This document shows, in pieces, positions 29,703 through 38,777 of a stretch of 64,000 bases of DNA. A model generated the notes under the pieces. It worked only from the letters and a program-made list of their open reading frames with translations. It was not told the DNA's origin and did no database searches. A program made the position numbers and the translations under genes. Origin of the DNA: Heyndrickxia ginsengihumi (lineage in GTDB: Bacteria > Bacillota > Bacilli > Bacillales > Bacillaceae_C); the NCBI RefSeq assembly GCF_011008565.1, contig NZ_JAAIWK010000021.1, forward strand, positions 1 to 64,000. The letters are read 5' to 3'. The stretch's first letter is position 1. The number at the start of each line of letters is the position of its first letter.

Positions 29703-29919
29703 ACTTTAATATACATTTTCAAGATCCACTCAATACATGTTTGCTATTCCCCACAAATAAAATTAGCTAACATTTCAGATGTTTTCCTATGTACTTCTTC
29801 ATCAATATGGTAGTTGATTTTTATAATGGGGGACACAAGGCCGAATAATTTTCTAATCTTTAAATAGACTACTCATTACATAACTTGTATTTGAAATTCA
29901 TTACAATCGATAGTAAATG

Positions 29920-30340
29920 TTATAGTCCAATACATATAAGTACTGCAAATAAGCAAATACATAAAATAGAAGTAATCATTTGTTTTACAACAATTGAAAG
30001 AGCTGTTTTCCAGCAGCCCATTTGCCTAATTATAGCTGTTATCGTAACCATGCAACTTGAAAACGTTGATGCTAAAAATACTAAAGTGAATAGCTGGAAG
30101 CTACTTAATTGATGCAGAAACTGCCCACTTCCTTGATTAAAAAGCAGCATCCCATCTTTACGTATCATGGCAAAGACGATACCTAAAGACGCTTCTGTGG
30201 GAATATTTAACAAATGCAAAATTGGATAAAAAACAAAAGAAATCGTTTTTAATAAAGGCGTCAATGCTAATAAACTTGCAAGTACACATATTGAAGCGAA
30301 AATAGGTAAAGCCTGACAGAAAAATAGAAGGGATAGAAGG
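29920..30340 (-). pseudogene. relic of a FeoB/nucleoside-gate membrane protein
   Basis: The minus strand encodes a C-terminal piece of a polytopic protein: CQALPIFASICVLASLL, then IPTEASLGIVFAMIRKDGMLLF and a last pair of helices. The CQ-P-IF segment and the later gate-like helices resemble the FeoB or nucleoside-recognition gate domain. No N-terminal part exists upstream; the reading frame merges into an unrelated relic near 30310-30340. I am moderately sure of the family and sure that the gene is broken. Confidence 0.5.
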
Positions 30341-30521
30341 ATTTGGAGAGGATCATGTCATTCATAAGCAATCTCTGTTTTCATTTAGCGAGCATACTCC
30401 TGTAATGATAGAGTCTATCGGTACAGGCGAAGTGCTTGAAAATCTTATCCCCATTTTGAAAAGCATTGTCGTCGATGGAATTGTATTTGTCACTCCTGTA
30501 AGTGTAGCTATGAACAATTAA
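30306..30521 (+). pseudogene. relic of a DUF190 protein
   Basis: An open frame without a start reads IEGFGEDHVIHKQSLFSFSE, then HTPVMIESIGTGEVLENLIP and a short tail to a TAA at 30519. The pattern GFG-x3-H-x4-(S)-LS-(E)-x2-PV-x-IE is that of the C-terminal half of DUF190 proteins, which often neighbour CrcB fluoride channels. The N-terminal half is missing. Confidence 0.55.
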
Positions 30522-31223
30522 TGTAGCTGGTAACAATTAGCAAAGTCATTATTCTATTAGGGAATGATGGCTTTGTATCTATTTTTTTATACTCGTTCAA
30601 TGCAAATGAATGTTCTTCTTTTAAAATCTGGAAGTTATCGTATTTCTTCTGATTCGTAAACCTCTAACAGAAAATAAATTAACACTTCAAAAATGATATT
30701 CTCTATTGTTTCATGTTTATTACATTAGATGGGATATCGATGTTCATGTTCGGAAGATGATATTTTCTCTCTAAGTTCTACTGCTATCAATAGTCATATC
30801 CTGCCATGCAAGCTATGCTTCATTTAGATATAGGATATTCAAGTATATCTATCTCTTCTCTTTAGGATTACTTACCAAGTTCCACCTCAACATGTAAAAT
30901 ATAGAAATAAAAATATGTTTGTTTTTTAAAGCCTCTTTAATAGAAATTTAACAATACTACGTTATCCTATTAATCAGTGAGGATAGCACGTGTGGCTATC
31001 ATGGTATTTAGCGAAGGTGGGGCTAATACTGTTATACTCCTGTCGAATTGGCCAATTACTCAGGAAAAATTTTTTAATACAATAACGTACAATAATTTGT
31101 ATTCTTGTGTTCTCAATCATTTCATAAGCTACTTTCTTGATCCTTATATTCATAACATATCTATTGATGCTTTTCAGAATACAACGGCTCTTATCATTAA
31201 GAAGCTTTATCGTTAGTAGATTG
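30522..31223. other. decayed intergenic region
   Basis: AT-rich sequence with no credible gene. Short open frames lack ribosome sites and family features. Together with the two relics to the left it looks like a region that has lost genes. Confidence 0.5.
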
Positions 31224-31937
31224 TTAATTACTACTTCTTTCGAAATTCCATATCTGATAATCGAGTAAACGAGGGGTAATGTTTGGATAATATTTTTTTA
31301 GTAGTTTAGTAGTTTCATCTAACAAACTTTGAGCTTCTTCTAACTTGACTTTTCTTTGAAGTACTTTTTCTAAAAATCGTGTAATCATTCTGTCAGGTTT
31401 TATCCATTGGTCGTCCCCAGCTAGCATATAAAAGTAAACAAGTGAAATGCCACTTTTTTGACCAGGTATAGTTCTAATTTCATTTTCAAATTCTTCATTA
31501 CCGTATATTTTTTTTACATCCTGTAAATAATTCACTCCATACTTATTTAATATTTTGCAAAACAAATAAACTGCCTCAGCTTTTAATATCCCATTTGTTG
31601 GAGAGGTTCTTTGTTTATTTTTTAAAACATCATTCACAAATATTTCTAAACCTAAACTTTCAAAAGAACTTAGATATTCTTCAATTGAAAATTGCTCACT
31701 TATGTCTAGAATTTCAGTTCCACGGCGTCCTTGATTAAGATTAAAATAGCTACAAAACCTACTTACTGTATTTTTAACACTTTCATACCGAACTCCTATG
31801 GAAAATACCGAATCAATAACACAAAGGGGAAGACTAGAATAATAATATTCACTAGGGAGTTTTGTATTTTCTAGCTCTAAAACCTCTGCACAAAATTCAG
31901 TAATTTTATCATTATCTTTATGCGTTGTAGGGAGCAT
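31224..31937 (-). CDS. unknown protein, HhH-GPD-like
   Basis: A 237-residue soluble protein. The C-terminal half contains IPGQKSGISLVYFYMLAGDDQ followed by WIKPDRMITRF, reminiscent of the helix-hairpin-helix and the V/IKPD-x-x-x-R segment of HhH-GPD DNA glycosylases; the N-terminal half has LPLCVIDSVFSIGVRYESV, also common in such proteins. The usual catalytic Lys/Asp cannot be assigned confidently, so activity is uncertain. AAGGAG sits 7 nt before the ATG at 31937, chosen over an upstream in-frame start. It is monocistronic and lies in a gene-poor region. Confidence 0.6.
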   Translation of the reverse strand: MLPTTHKDNDKITEFCAEVLELENTKLPSEYYYSSLPLCVIDSVFSIGVRYESVKNTVSRFCSYFNLNQGRRGTEILDISEQFSIEEYLSSFESLGLEIFVNDVLKNKQRTSPTNGILKAEAVYLFCKILNKYGVNYLQDVKKIYGNEEFENEIRTIPGQKSGISLVYFYMLAGDDQWIKPDRMITRFLEKVLQRKVKLEEAQSLLDETTKLLKKYYPNITPRLLDYQIWNFERSSN

Positions 31938-32169
31938 AACTTTTCTCCTTGTAATCTTTGATTTTATCAACTGTTCTTACCTCTAATTTAATACAAATGG
32001 ATATTTTTGTAAATACTCAAAAAATTTCTAGCATTATAGCTAAAAATTTCTATACTTGATTGCTATATTTATAAAAACGATTCATCATGGTTAATCTTAA
32101 ATAGTCATATGTATAGAACTGAGCCTCTTCCTCGTGATTTAACACGTTCTAAAAAAACACATAAAAATA

Positions 32170-32315
32170 TTTACATAATTTTTATTCTATTATAAAATGA
32201 TTATATATTCATAATCATAAGTGATTTGCTTAAAAATATTTATACATCGCTGACCAGACAGACTGGAGGCTAGTAAAACTATCACCTGAATGATAGTTCT
32301 ACTAGCCTCTTTTTG
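32170..32315 (+). promoter_or_regulatory. promoter and leader with terminator-like hairpin before the ASST-family gene
   Basis: TTTACA (32170-32175) and TAAAAT (32193-32198) are 17 nt apart. The transcript would pass through a small CCAG/CTGG hairpin and then a long stem GAGGCTAGTA...TACTAGCCTC (32266-32309) with TTTTTG, about 75 nt before the start codon. No gene ends upstream on this strand, so the hairpin may be an attenuator. The rest of 31938-32170 is empty AT-rich sequence. Confidence 0.45.
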
Positions 32316-32389
32316 TATAAAGATTTATTTAATGATTTGGAATAAAAATGTTTGACTATAAAATCAAAGATCTTTAAGGAGGAATACAG

Positions 32390-33625
32390 TTGACCACAAG
32401 AGTACGTCGTTCTGGATTATTATATGCAAATCATGAACAAGCATACCATTGTCTCATATGCTTTAGTGCAGAGGATGGTAAAACTCATTTAATAGATATG
32501 AATGGGCAGGAAGTTCATCAATGGAAATACCACGGACTTCCTGGTGAGGTTATCAATCCAACATTAATTAATGGCAAGCGTGGGCATATCCTAGTACAAT
32601 ACGAAATGCTAGAAGAACGTACTTTCGGAATATTCGGAAATAAAACAGTAGCCGAGGTGGATTGGGATGGACAATTAATCTGGAAATGGGGAGAACAAGC
32701 TCCTGGTGGGGCTGCAAGGCAGAATCATGACTGGCAGCGTCTCTCCAATGGCAACACTATGCTGATGATTACTCAGCCCCGTGTTATCCCTATGTTAGGT
32801 GATGTGGAGGTCGGTGATCAAGGTATATTTGAAGTCAATCCAGCCGGTGATATCGTATGGAGTTGGCTTGCAGGGGATCATATTGAAGAATTTGGGTTTT
32901 CACAGCAAGGGCTGAATTATCTACGGAACATACTGAACAATAAAGAGCAAGATCCATGGGGATACCTCGAACTTAACACTCTGCAGCTATTAGGACCAAA
33001 CAAGTGGTATGACAACGGAAACGAAGTATTCCATCCGGACAATATCATAATTAGTTCAAGAAAAGGTAACTTTGTTGCGATTATCGAGAAAAAAACTGGA
33101 AATGTAGTATGGAAGATTGGTCCATACAGTAATGTTAATGCCAACCCTTATTATCGCCTTTTAAACAGAGCAGTTCCACGCCCTCTCGATCAAACTTGTG
33201 GTCAACATAAACCACACTTGATCCCTAAGGGGCTTCCTGGAGCAGGAAATTTGTTGCTATTAGACAATCAAGGTAGTTCAGGGTACCCGCCAGTTTCCCT
33301 TGGTACCTATGCTGGCTCAAGAATTCTCGAAATAAATCCAACAACAAAAGAAATTGTTTGGCAATATACTGCGGAGAATTCTGGAAATCCCGTTTGGTCA
33401 TTCCATACATCTTTCGTTGGAAATACACAAAGATTACCCAATGGCAACACTTTAATCAACGAAGGAATGAATGGTCGCATCTTTCAGATTACGAATTCGG
33501 GTGAGATCGTGTGGGAATATATAAATTCATATCCGGGTTTCTTCTCTGCGGGTAAAGACACTATTGAAAATCCAATGGTTTATCGAGCTCAAGCAGTTCC
33601 TGTTGATTGGCTCCCTGAGCTATAA
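32390..33625 (+). CDS. arylsulfotransferase (ASST)-family beta-propeller
   Basis: A 411-residue protein built from about six blades with a recurring 'G-I/V-V/I-W' strand: HLIDMNGQEVHQW, AEVDWDGQLIWKW, FEVNPAGDIVWSW, AIIEKKTGNVVWKI, LEINPTTKEIVWQY and FQITNSGEIVWEY. HDWQRLSNGNTM and FHTSFVGNTQRLPNGNTL are typical of arylsulfotransferase family members. Classical ASSTs are periplasmic and use a catalytic His; this one has no signal peptide and would be cytoplasmic, so the reaction is uncertain. The start is TTG with AAGGAGG 7 nt upstream. It is flanked by an attenuator-like hairpin and a terminator. Confidence 0.75.
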   Translation: MTTRVRRSGLLYANHEQAYHCLICFSAEDGKTHLIDMNGQEVHQWKYHGLPGEVINPTLINGKRGHILVQYEMLEERTFGIFGNKTVAEVDWDGQLIWKWGEQAPGGAARQNHDWQRLSNGNTMLMITQPRVIPMLGDVEVGDQGIFEVNPAGDIVWSWLAGDHIEEFGFSQQGLNYLRNILNNKEQDPWGYLELNTLQLLGPNKWYDNGNEVFHPDNIIISSRKGNFVAIIEKKTGNVVWKIGPYSNVNANPYYRLLNRAVPRPLDQTCGQHKPHLIPKGLPGAGNLLLLDNQGSSGYPPVSLGTYAGSRILEINPTTKEIVWQYTAENSGNPVWSFHTSFVGNTQRLPNGNTLINEGMNGRIFQITNSGEIVWEYINSYPGFFSAGKDTIENPMVYRAQAVPVDWLPEL

Positions 33626-33672
33626 ACAAGCGGGAAGCGAAGAAAAGTAAATGAATATTAATAGGAATACTT

Positions 33673-33703
33673 AAAGAACTCTGGCAGCTTGAGTTCTTTT
33701 TTT
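33673..33703 (+). terminator. terminator of the ASST-family gene
   Basis: AAGAACTC and GAGTTCTT around a short loop, then TTTTTTT. Confidence 0.85.
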
Positions 33704-34242
33704 GCAAGTAGTAAGTTGTTACCCCCCCTTGTTCAGATAATGAACGATAAAGGAAAACCAATTAATGGTTCAATTGGGCATAAGAAGCAATGATAACTCT
33801 CGTATACTTCTATTTTTCAAAACAACTTACCAGCTGTAAACCTAAGAAATTGAACAATGACCTAACCTAAAAAAATTAGTATGGATAAAGAATCAAAATG
33901 CTCATTTAATATCAAAAAATTATATGCTTGTTAGCAACGCTTAATCAATATCTATATAAAAAGTGACTATGCTGCTTACTCTAACAATCTCTGATATCGA
34001 GTAAAGCGCATAACACTTCCTGAATTATATGATTTTTTAAATTTTTTATTTTTTATTCGGTAATAACTGTGATAAAATCATTTTAAAAAAATCTTCTTAA
34101 TGGACAAATATTTAATTAGATGGCATGTTTGCATGATTTGAAATCATACCTCTCCTTTTTTCTTACTAAGTAAAAAAATATATTAAATTCTTTTTTAACT
34201 TTAATTATTATGCATATATTTAGCATAAATAGGAGGTTGCCT
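33704..34242. other. AT-rich spacer
   Basis: No gene, clear repeat or RNA structure is visible in this stretch apart from general AT richness and the ribosome site of the small membrane protein at its end. Confidence 0.5.
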
Positions 34243-34467
34243 ATGTACTTCAAATTTTCGTTCCTTAGCTTCATTACTGGCTTAATAATGATTTTTGTTA
34301 TTCAATTAGCTACATTCTATAGAAACTTACAAATAAAAACAGGAAAAATGGATGGTGATACATCCTATACTCTATTAAGTTCAAGTTTAATAGTTATTCC
34401 CATCATTTTATTCAGCCTATCGTTGATCTTATTTCAATTACATATAAAAGAAAAACAAAAAATTTAG
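34243..34467 (+). CDS. small two-helix membrane protein
   Basis: A 74-residue protein with hydrophobic segments at about 5-24 and 42-62, a short polar loop between them and a Lys-rich C-terminus. AGGAGG lies 6 nt before the ATG at 34243, which is preferred over an upstream in-frame ATG at 34210. I do not recognise the family. It stands alone in a gene-poor stretch. Confidence 0.55.
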   Translation: MYFKFSFLSFITGLIMIFVIQLATFYRNLQIKTGKMDGDTSYTLLSSSLIVIPIILFSLSLILFQLHIKEKQKI

Positions 34468-34810
34468 ACGACGATATATGGCAAATTATTATTAAGTTTA
34501 TTGTACTTGTTATTTCTACACATTTACTTATTCTATGAAAGGACTATCGTTGTCAGTAATATAAATTATTGTTAACGTTTTACTAAGTGCCATGTTGTGA
34601 AGCTTTGTTAAAAAGAGATAATCAACCCTGATATAAAAAAATTTTTTCAAAAATATTTTTTATTTTTTTATCCAAATATCAGAAAAAATGAAATATTGAC
34701 ATATTAATATACATTTGTTTAAAATTATTTATAAGAAACGTACTTTACACCCGTTAATTGAAGATAAATGTTCAAAAACAAGACTAAAAAATTTATCTTC
34801 TTTTCAAGAA

Positions 34811-34966
34811 TGTTTACTGAACCTTTACCAAAAACTTAGCCAATTGGCTAAGTTTTTTAGCTACTAGCATGAGAGCTTCTATGTAGGGACTCCCAAAATC
34901 TTCAAACCAATTTAATTAAAGCTTTCGGAATACATATACGCTGCTACATGAAATGTTCAGTAAACA
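34811..34966. repeat. 156-bp segment with perfect 12-bp terminal inverted repeats
   Basis: TGTTTACTGAAC (34811-34822) and GTTCAGTAAACA (34955-34966) are exact inverse complements. Between them lies a terminator-like hairpin AACTTAGCC/GGCTAAGTT with TTTTT (about 34832-34858). There is no coding frame. It may be the remnant of a small non-autonomous insertion or a transcription-barrier structure. The remainder of 34468-35144 is AT-rich and without genes. Confidence 0.5.
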
Positions 34967-35144
34967 ACTACAAAAGAATGTATTGTAGCTTTTAACCTTC
35001 ATTGTATACGTTTGCATATTTGTGCCGTTATAGGGGAAACGATGCACATTTTAAAGCTGGGAGTTAGTTTGAACAGTCAACGCACATGAGCGTTATGCAA
35101 TTAGCGTGATCAACACTTATGTGCTAAAAGGGGGATGTGGGAAA

Positions 35145-36485
35145 ATGAAACAAACGGATAACCATGCAATATCAAGACGGATAACGAGTAATATCTTTAA
35201 AGGATCACTTGGGAATCTTATCGAATGGTATGATTGGTATGTTTATTCTGCTTTTGCTGTCTATTTTTCGGCTGAGTTTTTTCCAGCGGGAAACCAAACG
35301 ATTCAATTGCTCAATACAGCAGGAATTTTCGCCATTGGGTTTCTGATGCGTCCAATAGGAAGTCTATTAATGGGACGTTATGCTGACAGGTACGGGCGGC
35401 GGGCAGCATTGACGCTTTCAGTGTCTATTATGGCAGGAGGTTCCCTAGTGATCGCTTGTACTCCGGGTTACAGCAGCATAGGTATGCTGTCTCCAATTAT
35501 TCTCGTTGTCGCTCGTTTAGTCCAAGGAATATCCTTAGGAGGTGAGTATGGAACTTCCGCAACCTACTTATCGGAAATGGCCAATAGCGGTCGCCGCGGC
35601 TTTTACTCAAGCTTCCAATACGTTACGCTTGTTGCTGGACAACTCGTAGCACTTGGCGTTCAAATTATTCTTCAGCAAGTATTAAGTGATACTGACATGA
35701 TTTCCTGGGGGTGGCGTATTCCTTTCCTCATTGGCGCAATAGGTGCACTGGCAGTATTATGGTTGCGAAGAACAATGGACGAATCAGAGCAGTTCTCGGA
35801 AATGAGTACAGAAACTCGTAAAAATGCTGGAACATTAAAAGTTTTAATGAAATATCCTAAAGCCGTTTTCACTGTAGTCGGATTAACACTTGGCGGAACA
35901 GTTGCATTCTATACTTATACGACCTACTTGCAAAAATTTATGATCAATACTGTAGGGATTAATAAAGAAGCTGTAAGCTGGATTAATTTTATTGCATTAT
36001 TAATATTTGTAGTGTTTCAGCCACTGGCAGGAATGCTTTCTGACCGAATTGGTCGTCGTCCATTATTACTCGGTTTTGGTATATTAGGTACTTTACTGAC
36101 AGTACCACTATTCCTACTCATGGAGCAGACAAAAAATCCTGTGATTGCCTTTTTACTAATGATGATCGGCCTTTTGATTGTAACCGGTTATACTTCTATT
36201 AATGCAATCGTAAAAGCGGAATTATTTCCAACTGAAATTCGAGCGCTCGGTGTCGGCTTTCCTTATTCATTAACTGTTGCTATATTTGGCGGGACTGCGG
36301 AATTCATTGCTTTATGGCTAAAGAGCGCCGGGGTTGAATCGATCTTTTTCTTCTATGTAGCAGCATGTATTGCCATAAGTCTTATCGCCTATTGGCGTAT
36401 GGGGGAATCTTCAAAGACCTCTCAAATTGAAGCTGAACTCCAATCAGAATCTTCAAGTAGTGGAAGCAACACTAGAATTTTATAA
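35145..36485 (+). CDS. MFS transporter, metabolite:H+ symporter (KgtP-like)
   Basis: A 446-residue twelve-helix transporter of the MHS subfamily. Diagnostic segments are GNLIEWYDWYVYS at the first helix, GRYADRYGRRAAL in loop 2-3 and GEYGTSATYLSEM in helix 5. Relatives (KgtP, ProP, ShiA) import dicarboxylates, betaine or shikimate with protons; the substrate here is unknown. The ATG at 35145 follows GGGGGATGTGG; an earlier GTG at 35106 lacks a ribosome site. A strong terminator separates it from the convergent exporter genes, beyond which lies oxalate decarboxylase. Confidence 0.88.
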   Translation: MKQTDNHAISRRITSNIFKGSLGNLIEWYDWYVYSAFAVYFSAEFFPAGNQTIQLLNTAGIFAIGFLMRPIGSLLMGRYADRYGRRAALTLSVSIMAGGSLVIACTPGYSSIGMLSPIILVVARLVQGISLGGEYGTSATYLSEMANSGRRGFYSSFQYVTLVAGQLVALGVQIILQQVLSDTDMISWGWRIPFLIGAIGALAVLWLRRTMDESEQFSEMSTETRKNAGTLKVLMKYPKAVFTVVGLTLGGTVAFYTYTTYLQKFMINTVGINKEAVSWINFIALLIFVVFQPLAGMLSDRIGRRPLLLGFGILGTLLTVPLFLLMEQTKNPVIAFLLMMIGLLIVTGYTSINAIVKAELFPTEIRALGVGFPYSLTVAIFGGTAEFIALWLKSAGVESIFFFYVAACIAISLIAYWRMGESSKTSQIEAELQSESSSSGSNTRIL

Positions 36486-36500
36486 AAATATCTTTACAGA

Positions 36501-36543
36501 AAAGAACTGGGAAACCTTATGATTTAGTTTCCCAGTTCTTTTT
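36501..36543 (+). terminator. MHS transporter terminator
   Basis: AAGAACTGGGAAAC and GTTTCCCAGTTCTT form a 14-bp stem followed by TTTTC. Confidence 0.9.
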
Positions 36544-36609
36544 CATCAATAAATAAATTTTAATGCAGCCTTTAAACTCTTCAAAACATTCAATAAATAT
36601 TTTCTGCGT

Positions 36610-37425
36610 TTATGTTCGACGCATATAAGCACGCACTGTAATTGGGGCAAAAATGATCACGATAACTGCTGCGCCTATTAAAGAAATACTAAGATCCCAG
36701 CCGACGGTTCCAGAATTTGTAAGATCCCGAACAGCAGTGACGAGATGTGAAATTGGATTAATTTTCACAAACCATTGGAGCCAGTTAGGCATAGTATCTG
36801 CTGGTACAAAAGCATTAGAGAGAAATGTTAGCGGAAATAGCATTATCATCGAAATCCCCTGTACACTTGAAGCAGTACGTGCAATGACACCAAAAAAGGC
36901 AAATATCCAACTCATCGCCCATGAACAAACAATAACAAGAAGGCCGGCAATCACTACATGGTCTAAACCACCGTCAGGGCGATAGCCCATAATGTAACCC
37001 ATAGCAAAAGTGAGTACCGTCGCAATCGTATACCTAACAGTATCTGCCAAGAGAGCCCCTGCTAATGGTGCAATACGTGCAATCGGCAGTGACTTGAATC
37101 GGTCAAACACCCCTTTATCCATATCCTCGCGCAATTGAACACCTGTCACAACTGATGTCGTAATAACTGTCTGAACAAGGATACCAGGAATGATGACAGG
37201 TAAATAGTTATGCACATTGCCGGAAATGGCTCCGCCAAAGATATAAGTAAACATTAACGTAAAAATGATTGGCTGGAGCGTGACGTCAAATAATTGTTCT
37301 GGTGTACGCCGAATTTTCAATAGACCTCGATGAGCCATTGTTAATGAATTCAGTATCGATTGACTTAAACTCGTTTTATTTCGCAGCTGACGTTCATTAG
37401 CTGGTTTAATAGAAGTACTATTCAT
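36610..37425 (-). CDS. ABC-2 exporter permease, DrrB-type
   Basis: A 271-residue membrane subunit with six helices. Family patterns are LQPIIFTLMFTYIFGGAI, GVFDRFKSLPIARIAPL and the late SNAFVPADTMPNWLQWF. It overlaps the ATPase gene by 4 nt, so the pair is cotranslated. DrrAB-type pumps export antibiotics or other hydrophobic molecules; nothing here identifies the substrate. Confidence 0.92.
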   Translation of the reverse strand: MNSTSIKPANERQLRNKTSLSQSILNSLTMAHRGLLKIRRTPEQLFDVTLQPIIFTLMFTYIFGGAISGNVHNYLPVIIPGILVQTVITTSVVTGVQLREDMDKGVFDRFKSLPIARIAPLAGALLADTVRYTIATVLTFAMGYIMGYRPDGGLDHVVIAGLLVIVCSWAMSWIFAFFGVIARTASSVQGISMIMLFPLTFLSNAFVPADTMPNWLQWFVKINPISHLVTAVRDLTNSGTVGWDLSISLIGAAVIVIIFAPITVRAYMRRT

Positions 37426-38444
37426 ATGCTTACCTCCCCTACTTTCTTTGATTCTGTAAACTCTTTTGATGCATGCTCTTCCACACTATGACCAGTAATC
37501 GTCAAGAATACCTCATCAAGCGTTGGTTTCTGGACACTTAACTCAGCCAAGTTGATTCCTGCTTCACGCAAGGCAATTAATAAATCAGTCACCCGATCAG
37601 CCTCCGCCATCGGTGCGGTAATTTTCCCACCTTCAGATGATACATTTGATTGGACGTTAAGTACCTTTTCAACTATGTGACGGGCGTTCGTAATATCCTG
37701 TAAATTTTTAGTTCTTAATTGCAATGATGAACTGCCAATAGAAGCTTTCAATTCATCTACGGTACCTTCCGCGACCACTCGGCCACGATCAATCACTGCG
37801 ACCCGATCAGCTAGCTCATCTGCCTCCTGCAAGTACTGCGTCGTTAGCAGTACAGTAGAACCCGATTTGACCAATCGGCGGATCGTATCCCACATTTGAT
37901 TACGTGTTCGTGGATCGAGCCCTGTTGTTGGTTCATCCAAAAAAATCAATGGTGGCTGTGCGATCAAACTTGCTGCAAGATCAAGCCGGCGGCGCATACC
38001 ACCGGAGAAATTTTTCAAAGGACGTTTTGCAGCTTCTGTTAATCCAAATTCTTCTAATAATTCAACAGCCTTCTGTTTTGCTTCTTTTCTGCTTAATCCT
38101 AAAAGCCGCGAGAAAATAATTAAATTTTCGGTCGCACTAAGTGATTCGTCTACAGATGCATACTGACCAGTTACCCCGATCAGTTGACGAACGACCTGGG
38201 ACTCCTTCACAACATCATGTCCAAAGATGCGCGCCGAACCATTGTCAGGTCGTAGTAATGTTGCCAGCATCCTGATCGTAGTCGTCTTTCCTGCCCCATT
38301 CGGACCGAGTACTCCGTATATAGTACCTGCACGAACATTCAAATTTACTCCATCAACTGCACGATTGTTGCCAAACGTTTTAATAAGCCCTTCTGCTTCA
38401 ACAGCCCACTCGCCCTTGTTTGCACTTCTTTGTCCACCATTCAT
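37422..38444 (-). CDS. ABC exporter ATPase, DrrA-type
   Basis: A 340-residue ATPase of the daunorubicin-resistance family. Walker A is GPNGAGKTT, the signature FSGGMRRRL, Walker B LIFLDEPTTGLDP; the C-terminal extension (about 240-340) with KPTLDEVFLTITGH is typical of DrrA and is absent from the island ATPase. The ATG at 38444 has GGAGG 7 nt upstream and is preferred over an in-frame start at 38474. It is transcribed away from the oxalate decarboxylase gene; the 333-nt divergent spacer holds no gene. Confidence 0.93.
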   Translation of the reverse strand: MNGGQRSANKGEWAVEAEGLIKTFGNNRAVDGVNLNVRAGTIYGVLGPNGAGKTTTIRMLATLLRPDNGSARIFGHDVVKESQVVRQLIGVTGQYASVDESLSATENLIIFSRLLGLSRKEAKQKAVELLEEFGLTEAAKRPLKNFSGGMRRRLDLAASLIAQPPLIFLDEPTTGLDPRTRNQMWDTIRRLVKSGSTVLLTTQYLQEADELADRVAVIDRGRVVAEGTVDELKASIGSSSLQLRTKNLQDITNARHIVEKVLNVQSNVSSEGGKITAPMAEADRVTDLLIALREAGINLAELSVQKPTLDEVFLTITGHSVEEHASKEFTESKKVGEVSI

Positions 38445-38777
38445 TGCATTTCCTCCTTCTTCATATACAGTCATTTGTATATTTTCACATGAATCCTTTT
38501 TGCGAAATCCTTTTATTCAATCAGTTTTTTCATTTACTTCTTCTCACCTCAAGACGTTCGCCTGCATATTTTTATATAACTTTGATCATCTTGTTGGAAT
38601 TATAAATGATCTTTATGAACTGAATATGAACAATGGATGAATATCGTACTAAATAAATTCTCATAGATAGATATAAATACACTGACTATCTCATTTCATA
38701 ATAGGTTCTTTTCTAAAAGATTGTTATGTTAAATAAATTTTGTTCACTATTGTACTTATCATGAAAGGAGCATTTTT

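Noticed and set aside
30977-31216. 79-codon plus-strand frame in the relic region
   Set aside because: No ribosome site, no family resemblance and composition like non-coding AT-rich DNA.
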